In this document: positions 55,469-64,000 of the stretch, one piece after another
Layout of the letters: each line of letters opens with the position of its first letter
How positions within the stretch are numbered: position 1 is the first letter of the stretch
NCBI GenBank assembly: GCA_963682025.1
Contig: CAVMKG010000168.1
Span: 1-64,000, forward strand
DNA length: 64,000 bases
Reading direction: 5' to 3'
From: Cordilura impudica
Lineage: Eukaryota > Arthropoda > Insecta > Diptera > Scathophagidae
Made by a program: the position numbers and the translations under genes
The notes under the pieces: generated by a model
The model's database searches: none
The model's input: only the letters and a program-made list of their open reading frames with translations
Told to the model about the DNA's origin: nothing

Positions 55469-56266
55469 TCTATATATAAAAAAAGAAGACGCTGCGTGTT
55501 AGGCTCACTAAAACTCGAGAACCACTCATCGAAAAATATCAACTCATATGCATTTTATGCAAACTTTTATGATTGTGTGTTTTTCTCATATAAAATGTGT
55601 GAATTCATTTACATATTTTGTTATGATAAATACTTGTTATTGTATCGGTATACAACACAATTGCTCTGCTTCGCGCGTCTTTTCTGACTTTTAAAATTTT
55701 ATGTTTTTTGCACTTCTTTTTCAGGAAAATGTCAACTCTTTCTAGGAGTTTTAATTTTTAATACCAAGGTTTAAACGAATGTTATTATGTTGTCAAACAA
55801 CGAAAGCAATGCATTAGGAAAAACTGCATACGATACTCCCATGGATGATTTCGGCGGAACTGGAAAAACTTTTCTGATTGCATTTATTTTAGCAACGATT
55901 CTCCTAGAAAAAGAATTTTCCTGGCGCTGGCTTCAATAGGAATTGCAGCTACGCTGTTGAAAGGCGGCCGAACTGTTAATCCAGCACACAAGTTGCCACT
56001 GAATATGAAAATTAATGAAACTTCGACGTGCAACTTTCCGAAGAACTGTGGGATGGTCAAAGTTTTGCAGCAAAGCAAATTTATGGTGCATAAAAAGCCT
56101 TTTAAGGCATTAGATGAAACGATGAAATATGAACGAAACAATCAAATCTAGTTTAGTGCCGTTGACGGGTAACTATTATCAAATATTACCTGTGATTCCA
56201 CGTTCCATACCAGCCAATGAACTATTAACAACAAAATCCAAAACATTTATTCAGATTTTATGGAAT
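55469..56266 (+). mobile_element. Helitron-3 fragment with 5' TC end and helicase relic
   Basis: Begins TCTATATATAAAAAAAGAAG (55469), a typical Helitron 5' end, and holds in the same orientation a broken helicase segment (55800-56260). An autonomous Helitron would be several kb longer with a Rep domain, so most of it is gone. The piggyBac-like element at 56271 lies immediately after. Confidence 0.55.
55800..56262 (+). pseudogene. Helitron PIF1-type helicase fragment
   Basis: Frame by frame: 'MDDFGGTGKTFLIAFILATI' (Walker A GGTGKT, codons about 55850-55867), 'LASIGIAATLLKGGRTVNPA', 'HKLPLNMKINETSTC', 'GMVKVLQQSKFMVHKKPFKA', then 'QILPVIPRSIPANELLTT' (about 56186-56239). These are consecutive motifs of the helicase domain of Helitron Rep-helicase proteins. 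The Walker B box between 'KFMV' and 'HKK' is missing. Frameshifts and lack of the N-terminal Rep domain make it a relic. Confidence 0.8.
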
Positions 56267-56418
56267 TTTATGGGAAATATTTTTCCCAATGGACCATAAA
56301 GGTAAAAAATAATACTAATGTTTATGAATGAAAAGTAAGAAGTTATTGCATTTTTATTAATGAATTTTCAGCAAATTAATGTAAGAATAATAAAAAACGA
56401 AACAATATTGAATCTTAA

Positions 56419-58263
56419 TTAATTGGGATGCTCAGCAAAACAATTTCTTTTACTTGTGAAGCAGAAGTGGACGTTGCACAAAGCGCAAATAGTATGCGTT
56501 CTGTTCTCTATACATTGTTTAGCACAATTTACACACGTTTTTATTTTATCGGCCTTTTGCATGATGTGTGCTGGTAAATTATGCTTGATACAAATTTTTG
56601 CTTTAGCTCCTTGCTTTTCAGTTGGCCGTGCTCTAAGTCTCGAAGTAAAATTATTTATTAAATTTCTTCTTACAATTTGCCTATATTCGAGACTGGTTGA
56701 AAGTGATCCATCTACGCGCTTAGCTTCATGTAATTTCGCGTATAATATAAATGCGTTGTTTAGTGCTATGTCCATCATGTCAAGAATAAACGTAAATAAT
56801 ATTAAATGTTTGCTTTGCAGTCGACCACATAAATAATTTACGCTGGTCCTTGAGGTCAACACCGCCCATATATTTATTATAGCTCATGACCACTTCAGAA
56901 CAAACAGTGTTTATTTTTTGAGCTGATCCTGACTGACTTCTCTTTACGAAAGCCGTAGGTACCGGAGATATTAAATTGGTTAGCATATGAACCGATTTCG
57001 TGTCCATCAATTTGATGAAAGAGATTCCTTCAAAACTTTTGGAGTAAATGTCACCTCTCTGCATGTTTTTATCCAGCGGCGAGGTCTTGGGTAAATTTTT
57101 TCTATTTGTGCGAACAGTACCGCAGGCCTTTTTTATTTTGTATCATTAATTTGTATTGCAATCTAGTAGAATTAAAAAAGTTATCGAATAAAGTTCACAG
57201 CCAAGCCCTCCTAAATTCTGAGTCAAGTTAAGTACAACGGATTCACCCAAACCGATGTCGGTATTAGTTTTTTTCCCGTGTATAAGTCAAATTCTAAAAG
57301 ATAATCTGTCGATGACTCAGCCCTGCACCACATTTTGAATCCCCATTTTATAGGCTAGCGTTTGATATATTGCTTCATCACGTTGTGGCCCTTGAATTTG
57401 ATCATGTGCTCGTCAATAGATTGCCTCTTTGAATTGTTCGTAGCATTTTGAAAACAATAACTGAAATGCTCAATGACTGGTCTTATTTTGTATGCTCTAC
57501 CGCTTACTGGTGATTTACAATCATTATTATAGAAGTGGAAATTTTGCCGTATTTATTCAAATCTTGTCCTAAGCATAACGTTAGCAATAAAAGCGACACC
57601 TATATCTTCATCCGTAGACCAGTAATTTCGTAAGGTTTGCAAAATGTGGTAACTCATTTCATCTTGTTCAATACTGAAAAATTTTCCGTTTGGTTCCGCA
57701 TATCTTACGCTTTGCGGTATGATGATGGTAGATTCTTGTGTATCCAGTTTGGCGACAGCCAGAAGTCAGAAGTCAACAGCCATTGGAGTCAGCATATCAT
57801 GTCAATACTGAACGATTTTCCGTTTGGTTCCGCATATCTTACGCTTTGCGATATGATGATGGTAGATTCCTGTGTATCCAGTTTGGTGTGGCATCCAGAA
57901 GTCAGAAGTCAACAGCCATTGGAGTCAGCATATCATGTCTGCCAGAACAAATGTTTATGCGACCGAATTCATAATCACTTTCATGGTATACATTAGGTAT
58001 AAAAGAATTAGTGGTCCATCTAAAAGTAGGTTCCAGCTCGGTAGGAGAAACTGGACCGATATCCAAAGCTACATTTTCATTATCTTCTTGAACTGTGTTT
58101 TCGATTTCAACAACAAATTCATCATTTTCAATATCTTCTTCTAAAAAATTTAGATCTTCTTCATCCAGAAGAAGTTCATCTTCTCTATCACTATTATCCG
58201 CCACGAGCAACTATAAGATCTCATTTTCACGTAAATGGAATTCTCTATGCCCTTTTCCAGCCA
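56419..58263 (-). pseudogene. PiggyBac-like transposase, broken
   Basis: The start near 58263 reads 'MAGKGHREFHLRENEIL', then an in-frame stop, then the acidic leader 'DEEDLNFLEEDIENDEFVVE' (58210-57902). The core is shifted and carries a 134-bp tandem duplication (57681-57948). Further on, 57064-56780 has 'VVMSYNKYMGGVDLKDQR', a hallmark of piggyBac transposases near the last catalytic residue, and 56862-56419 ends with a Cys-rich domain ('KTCVNCAKQCIENRTHTICA', 'LCNVHFCFTSKRNCF') that in this family binds the transposon ends. Several frames are needed, so it is inactive. Confidence 0.82.
57681..57948 (-). repeat. 134-bp tandem duplication in the piggyBac-like transposase
   Basis: 57681-57814 and 57815-57948 are nearly identical ('attttccgtttggttccgca' starts each). 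They differ at a few bases (for example gcggtatg/gcgatatg and a small change near 57756/57890). The length is not a multiple of three, so it disrupts the frame. Confidence 0.85.
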
Positions 58264-58709
58264 TAGCTGTAATTAGAAACTAATATCGTGAAGATGTATA
58301 GCAGAACAAGATAAATATAATAGTAACATGAAAGACCCCACTTGTGCACCATAGGGAAAGATTTTTCCCATGGAACATACAAAATTGGAGCACTTTGTGT
58401 CACACATTAATTTTTTTTAATTTTTTATCCTTCTATACTCACCAGGTAGTACTTATCAGTAATAAAACTCAGTAATAAAGCTTTACCAGCGATAAAACTA
58501 ACCAAATCAAAAAAGCACGTAGTGGGCAACAATTCTGGGATTCCCCGTCAATGATTTGAACATCTATTTTTTCAATGTTGTCAACTGTTAGCTTTTATAT
58601 GATATTAATCGTCATTGGTTTATGCCATCAAATTGTCAAATTGAATATAAAGTAAAAATAAGTTACTTTTATTACCAATTTAAGGTTTGGGAAAAATATT
58701 TCCCATTAA

Positions 58710-59854
58710 CGTAAAAGGGTTTAAGTAATTGCTGTTGCTACAAATAATAAACAGCGCTATTACTGAAAACGAAAATGAAAATAAAAATTAACAATATCGA
58801 AATCAAAGAAAAAAAATTATATAATATTTGTATATAAACTTACTTACAAAATATGGCGAATCAAGGTGTAGGATTGTTTGGCCATATTAAATTAAATTTA
58901 CATTATTAAATTAAAATTAACTCTATTGGTTATTAAAATTTTAAATGCAAATAATTTTATCGAACCAAAGCAAGATGCCAAAAAGGCTTTACAATAACTA
59001 CTTGTAGTAAGACATTCATTATCAATTTTATTTGTTTGAGCGACTCATAGAAGAACAAATGTATTGCTCCCATCTCCTCTTTGTCCACTCACACCCACTC
59101 TACTAGACAATATCAACTTAAAACATAAACACTACAGTACTCATTAATACGCAACTACAGCAGTATAACATACACAGAAACTTGTGCGATTAGATATACC
59201 ATTGTACGTGTTTAATGCGTACAAGTATATCAAAGCGTATGAGTAAATAATTATATGATTAATTATCAATCATACGCCTTTGGATTAATTTGGTAGGGAA
59301 CATAGAATCCTTTAAATCCCTAGTAGTTGAGCTGAATGATTGAAATTATGCGCCCCAGTAGTGACACTCCTTTATAATATGACCGTAAATATTTTTAGGG
59401 TTGCCAGATCAAAAAAATTAATATATTGGTGGTTAGCGTAAAATCGTTTGTGTTTATAAACTAAAGCGTAGTAGAGAAAAATGGTTGAAAAAATCCAAAA
59501 AGTGCATTTTCATAAAAAAATATTTTCTTAATTTTGCTACGGTCACCTTAGCCATTAGGAGTTTGGTAAATCACTGCCAGCATTTAGATTTTATTTACTC
59601 GATAAGTTGATATTACACTGAATACAATTTTGGGTGCTAATGAATATGGGGAGGTGATTGATTTAGTTTATATTGGTATTTCTGGTGTAGAAGCCAATAA
59701 AGTGACAATGATATCAAAGACAGTCTTTTTGTGAACAATAGGAAATTATCTATAATAAACGACATTGATGGAATACACAACAAGCATATTGTGTTGCAAG
59801 CATTTCTGTTGAAAGCGAAAATGCTGTTAATAATTAAAAGAGATTTATTTGCTA
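58710..59854. other. Stretch without recognised gene
   Basis: Contains the second arm of the 100-bp direct repeat (about 58727-58826) and otherwise A+T-rich sequence with no coding motifs I recognise. Confidence 0.45.
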
Positions 59855-60168
59855 CTAGCTGTTTTTACCGGTCTTGCCCGGGACAAAAAGGCCTTTGACT
59901 TGAAAAATGGTTCACTATGCTTACCAGGCGCTGAGTACTTAGTCCCCAATTAACAAATTCCCCAATAAAATGAACTTTCTCCCCAAAAATTTGTATGGGA
60001 AGTAAATTCATTTTTTATTTCAAGCAAAAATGCTTCAAAAATAAGCTGCAAAACCGCTTTAAGTTTTTTTTTCAGTTTATTTATAAACATCAAATATAAC
60101 GGAATGGTTCGCAAATTAAAGGAATCAAAACTTTTAAAAATTTAATTACTTCATTCAATAAGTGTTTA

Positions 60169-60300
60169 TCATTGAGAAGAGACGTCAAATTCAAGTTTCA
60201 GAAATGAAAGGCTAATGCGACGTTTAATATTGTGTCGCAAGGTTTCTTTAAGCAACTGCTTATAGTATATGTGTGGCCTATTTTGATTAAAGGTAATTAT
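60169..60300 (-). pseudogene. Conserved short ORF tail in Helitron-1 copy B
   Basis: Reads 'NRPHIYYKQLLKETLRHNIK' then 'RRISLSFLKLEFDVSSQ' and stops at 60169. It matches 12950-13075 of copy A in frame and at the stop. In this copy the open frame extends upstream to 60420 into the GC-rich array, which is probably chance. Function unknown. Confidence 0.4.
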
Positions 60301-60344
60301 TTCACATACGTAGATAAAATTTATCATACGATATTTCACTAAGC

Positions 60345-61065
60345 TGTATTCCGCGAGCGAGTCGCGCCCGATTCCGCGCGTTTGGCAGCCACACCCGTGC
60401 TGCCGCGCAGTTGTTGTCATCTTATTTTAATCGCCAAAATATATTTTTCAGATCATTGTGATATTTTAGCTGAGCTGTGATCCGCGAGCCCGTCGCGTCC
60501 GCACTCCGCGCGCCTCGCAGCTACTACCCGTGCTGTCGCTTAGTTCTCGTTAACTTATTTTAATTCCTAAAACATATTTTTTAGAGCATTGCGATATTTT
60601 AGCTGAGCTGTGTTCCGAGAGCGCGTCGCGTCCGCGTCCGCGTCCGCGTTCGCGCGCCGCGCAGCTGTTGCCAACTTATTTTAATCGCCAAAATATATTT
60701 TTCAGATCATTGCGATATTTTAGCTGAGCTGTGATCCGCGAGCGCGTCGCGTCCGCGCTCCGCGCGCTGCTTCCTCGCAGCTACTACCCTTGCTGCCGCT
60801 TAGTTCTCGTTAACTTATTTTAATTCCTAAAACATATTTTTTAGAGCATTGCAATATTTTAGCTGAGCTGTGTTCCGAGAGCGCGTCGTGTCCGCATCCG
60901 TCGCGTCCGCGTTCGCGCGCCGCGCGCCGCTTCCGCGTGTTTGGCAGCCACACCTGTGCTGCCGCGCAGCTGTTGCCAACTTATTTTAATTGTCAAAATA
61001 TATTTTTCGGATCATTCCGATACTCTACCTAAGCTGTGTTCCCCGTGCGCGTAGCTTCCGCGCAA
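60345..61065 (-). repeat. GC-rich tandem array of Helitron-1 copy B
   Basis: Same units as 11999-12905 in inverse ('gatattttagctgagctgtg', then 'gcgtcgcgtccgc'). The marker recurs near 60470, 60595, 60715, 60853 and, degenerate, 61020: about five units of roughly 120-165 bp. Confidence 0.8.
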
Positions 61066-61325
61066 CGAAATGATGCTATTGAAGAGAATACTCATTTTAA
61101 ATGCATTTATTGTAGGATATATATTGAGAGCAATATGCAAGTGTTTACTAAATGTTTACTAAAATAAATATTTAACAAAATTCATTAAATAAAAATATGT
61201 AAAAATTTAAGAATGAATTTGGGGAGTAAGTTCATTTTTTATTTCGATTAAAAAAAAAATGGGAAATTTGTTCATATCTTTTGGATATCTTTTTTTAAGG
61301 TTGGGGGAATTTGTTCACCGTGTAG
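61066..61325 (-). other. A+T-rich linker of Helitron-1 copy B
   Basis: Counterpart of 11776-11998. No gene. Confidence 0.6.
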
Positions 61326-62235
61326 TTATTTCCGTGTAAACCAAATTTCAGAGAAATCCGTTGAAAAGTACAAATTTGTATAGGGAAGAAATATACCACA
61401 CAACAAAATATGAATTTTATATGAAAATTGGGCGTAAAAGTAGGCGTGGTCGGTAAAAATCATATGGCGACGTTCCCTGGAATATGTACTCAATTTCGGA
61501 GAAAGCCATTGAAAAATAAAAGTTTGTATAGCAATCAAATAAAGAAACAAATAAAAGGAAAAAAATAAGTTTTGTATACATAGAAGTGGGCGCAAAGTAG
61601 GCGTGGTCTGTAAGAAGCATATGGTGACCTTCCCTGTAGTATAGAGATCGTGTGACCAAATTTTAGAGAAATCCGTTTAAAAAAAAATTGAGCAGAGAGA
61701 TCGTGTGTACCAAATTTCAGAGAAATCGGTTGAAAAAAAAAATTTGTAAAGCGAACAAATATACCAAAAAACAGAAATGAGTTGTATACAAAAAGTGGGC
61801 GTGGAAGTAGGCGTGGCCGGTAAGAATCATATGGCCACCCTTCTTGGAGTGCGGAGATTGTGTGTAGCAAAATTCAGAGAAATCCGTTGAAAAATAAAAA
61901 TTTGTATAGCGAACAAATATACCAAAAAGCAGAAAATGAATTGTATATAAAAAGTGGGCGTAAAAGTAGGCGTGGTCGATAAAAGTATATGGTGACCCTA
62001 ACTGGAGTACAGGGATCGTGTGTACTGAATTTCAGAGAAATCTGCTGACAAACAAAAATTTGTATAGTGAACAAATATGAATAAAACAGAAAATGAATTT
62101 TACATAAAAAGTGAGCGTAAAAGTAGGCGTGGCCGGTAAAAAGTATATGTCGACCTTTCTTGGGGTATAGAGATCGTGTGTACAAAATTTCAGGAAAATC
62201 CGTTGAAAAATAAAAATTTGTATAGCGGTCAAACA
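61326..62235 (-). repeat. Minisatellite of Helitron-1 copy B, about 5-6 units
   Basis: 'gtaaaagtaggcgtgg'-type blocks at about 61430, 61590, 61800, 61957 and 62114, spacing about 157-210 bp. Overlapping frames here mirror the repeat and do not encode proteins. Confidence 0.85.
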
Positions 62236-62299
62236 AGCACACAAACAAACAAACAAACAAATAAACATACAAACAAACAGAAAATGAATTTTATATAGA

Positions 62300-62973
62300 T
62301 TACAACACAAAGTGCTATTTTTTAATAAAATTTCCGGTCATTCGCCAGAACACATTAAGAATTTTTGAGAATGACAGTTGTCAGCATTATAAAATTCAGA
62401 TTTCTAATTTCACCACTGACGTTACCTATGAGTAGGATTAAATATATATATTTTTTTTAATATTTTGGCATAGGCTGCGTGTACCTATTTGTCTCAATTT
62501 AAATAAAGAATATAATCCCGCAAAAATACGTATACGAAACGCTTCAAAATGGATTCGTATCACCTGAAGCATTTTTATGAAAAAGGCAATACAAAGTGAA
62601 AACGAAATACCTCTATTTTAGCATAAATATTAGGCCGGGTCGATTTGTGGGGAGGCAAAAAATCGCCCATTGCTCAGTGAAAATCGTATTCTACGGATCA
62701 AAATAAGAAACTTTGCCGAAGGAACCATACCTCTAAAACGAATTCTGATGTCCCAACTTTTGACCTGTCTGTCTGTCTGTCTCACTTTGACCCATTTAGA
62801 GTGCCCCAATCGAGTCCAAATGTATGATTGACCCCCCTAACTGTGGAGGGCCGACTCACCGATGCCAGTGGCACACCCCCTAGAACTCTCCTGTGGGGTT
62901 TCCCATGTAAACATTTCAAAAAATCGCCAGTTTTGGCACTTTACATAAAAAATCAGCGAAATGCCTATGTTTT
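62300..62973. other. Stretch without gene; possible dispersed repeat
   Basis: About 62631-62720 ('ggccgggtcgatttgtgggg' onward) followed by a (CTGT)n run at 62764-62780 looks like a fly interspersed repeat I have seen elsewhere, but there is only one copy here. No coding sequence. Confidence 0.35.
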
Positions 62974-63760
62974 TATACCCTATACCACTATGTGGTTTGG
63001 GTATAATGACTTTGTGCTGCTGTTTGTAACAACCAAAAATATTTGACCTAGACCCATCTTTAATTATACCGATCGAATCAGAATCACTTTCTGAGTTGAT
63101 TTAACAATGTCCGTCCGTCCGTCCGTCCGTCCGTCCGTCTGTGTGTCCATGTAAAGCTTGTAATCAAACTGCAGGTCGCAAATATGAATATATTTTGACG
63201 AAATTTGGTATATAAGCTTCTATCGGCCATGGGATGAACGCTATTGAAATTGGTGAGAAGCGGTCCATGTTCAGACCTAGCCCCCATACAAATTACCCAT
63301 ATGAAATCGACATAAATTGCCATAAGATCCAAATTGTCATATAGATCTTACTCAAATTGGGTTTGTATGCGTTCATTACATCCACTAATGAGTAGTCCAA
63401 AAATGATCCCTTTGACCCCATATAGAGCTGCTTCCCGATCTTCACTTAAATCTATTAAAAAACAAAAATATTGCACTGATTCTTCTCAAATTTTGTTTGT
63501 ACATATTTTGCAAAATACAAGAGACTTTACCAAACATGATCAGGATCGGTCCATTTTTGGACCTAGTCCCTTTATAGATATAGCATCCGATATGAACTTT
63601 TTCATATCTGCAGCCAAAAAAATTAATAAAAATCCCACTCAAATTTGGTTTTTGCTTATTTTCAATGTCCAGTTAGTTGGGCCTAAGAGATAGGGTTTCT
63701 AAACGCATGGTATAGGGTATCGTATAGTCGGTCTAGACCGACTATAATTTTCTTACTTGT
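62974..63760 (-). repeat. Dispersed repeat R, copy 4 (inverted)
   Basis: From 'tataccctataccactatgt' to 'ctataattttcttacttgt', the reverse of copies 1 and 3. Contains a (TCCG)n array at 63112-63140 and, near its outer end, the perfect 24-bp palindrome centred on CTAG at 63723-63746. The ORF at 63334-63693 follows the repeat and has no protein match that I can see. Confidence 0.8.
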
Positions 63761-64000
63761 TTCTTTTTGGAGTTTATTTTTCTCTAGAAATTTATTTAGT
63801 CAGAACATATGTAAATGAAAAAATGAATTTAACTTAATATTAGAAAAGAAATTAAAAAAATTTATTAGAAATTAGCGTTTTTTACAACCCTTTTAAAACC
63901 AAGGCATCACTGTGATGCATTTGCATGTCGTAACCTTAGTTGTGTGGGTTTTTTATTCAACCCTTTTAAAAAATGAACGTATCACTGTGACACAATTGCA
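63761..64000. other. Right edge; start of a tandem repeat
   Basis: The segment beginning 'caacccttttaaaa' at 63885 recurs 73 bp later at 63958, each followed by a 'atcactgtga' block and ending 'ttgca'. Only two units are visible before the window ends. Confidence 0.5.

Larger units (their letters stand above)
56271..58705 (-). mobile_element. PiggyBac-like DNA transposon
   Basis: 2435 bp bounded by perfect 17-bp inverted repeats (TGGGAAATATTTTTCCC at 56271-56287; its inverse at 58689-58705). Flanks are TTTA (56267-56270) and TTAA (58706-58709), so the TTAA target duplication is present with one change. Contains a broken transposase on the minus strand. Its left flank is the Helitron helicase fragment. 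Confidence 0.85.
59855..62299 (-). mobile_element. Helitron-1 family, copy B (inverted relative to copy A)
   Basis: On the minus strand it starts A|TCTATATAAAATTC (62299) and ends CCGG-gcaaga-CCGG, 'taaaaacag', CTAG|T (59855). 2445 bp against 3000 bp for copy A; the difference comes mostly from fewer minisatellite and GC-array units. The order of parts is the same as copy A. Both ends show the A^T insertion pattern. No coding genes apart from the short conserved ORF end at 60169-60300. Confidence 0.87.

Noticed and set aside
61326..62310. The same type of overlapping frames on the minus strand
   Set aside because: Same minisatellite in copy B; not a gene.
63334..63693. 119-codon ORF as a gene
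   Set aside because: Falls entirely in repeat R; the other copies do not keep an equivalent long frame.

Overview
This window looks like repeat-rich chromosomal DNA from a fly (Diptera). The evidence is its strong A+T richness, its retrotransposons without introns, several LINE classes, gypsy- and copia-type LTR elements, mariner and piggyBac transposons and Helitrons. A dispersed repeat with a 'tatagtcggtctagaccgac' terminus is one I associate, from memory, with higher flies. I recognise no host protein-coding gene, rRNA, tRNA or CRISPR array. Nearly everything that can be read is a transposable element, and most are broken and nested in one another.

Layout, left part (1-13600): an old jockey/CR1-type LINE (LINE-A, + strand) is cut into at least four pieces by a dispersed repeat (R, 397-1158), a near-complete gypsy-type LTR retrotransposon on the minus strand (1658-9648, TSD TTGG, LTRs almost identical), a short Helitron (10090-10439) and a 3-kb Helitron carrying a minisatellite and a GC-rich array (10443-13442). 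A second LINE (LINE-B, minus) with a PHD-like ORF1 lies at 15834-20060. A Helitron-2 copy is at about 20860-21645, followed by about 5 kb with nothing I recognise.

Middle (27005-48310): LINE-C (minus) is interrupted by a decayed copia element (27458-31779, TSD AAGAT) and by an internally deleted mariner (32797-33724, TA). LINE-D (start of ORF2 only), the 5'-truncated LINE-E with a 15-bp TSD, and a decayed minus-strand coding relic that I tentatively relate to RAG1/Transib-like proteins (about 40500-41850) follow. Next come LINE-F, split by a 347-bp MITE with an 8-bp TSD, a Helitron-2 end, and LINE-G inserted into a second copy of repeat R.

Right part (49723-64000): repeat R copy 3; the env gene of an endogenous errantivirus, interrupted by a solo LTR of the same family as the left gypsy element (TSD GAAG), which is itself interrupted by a nearly complete mariner; a Helitron-2 copy; a Helitron helicase fragment next to a piggyBac-like element (56271-58705, 17-bp TIRs); an inverted second copy of the large Helitron (59855-62299); and repeat R copy 4. 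Target-site duplications and reading frames that resume after removal of the insert give a relative insertion order for most of these elements. The many elements on both strands would fit pericentromeric heterochromatin or a piRNA-source locus, but that is inference.
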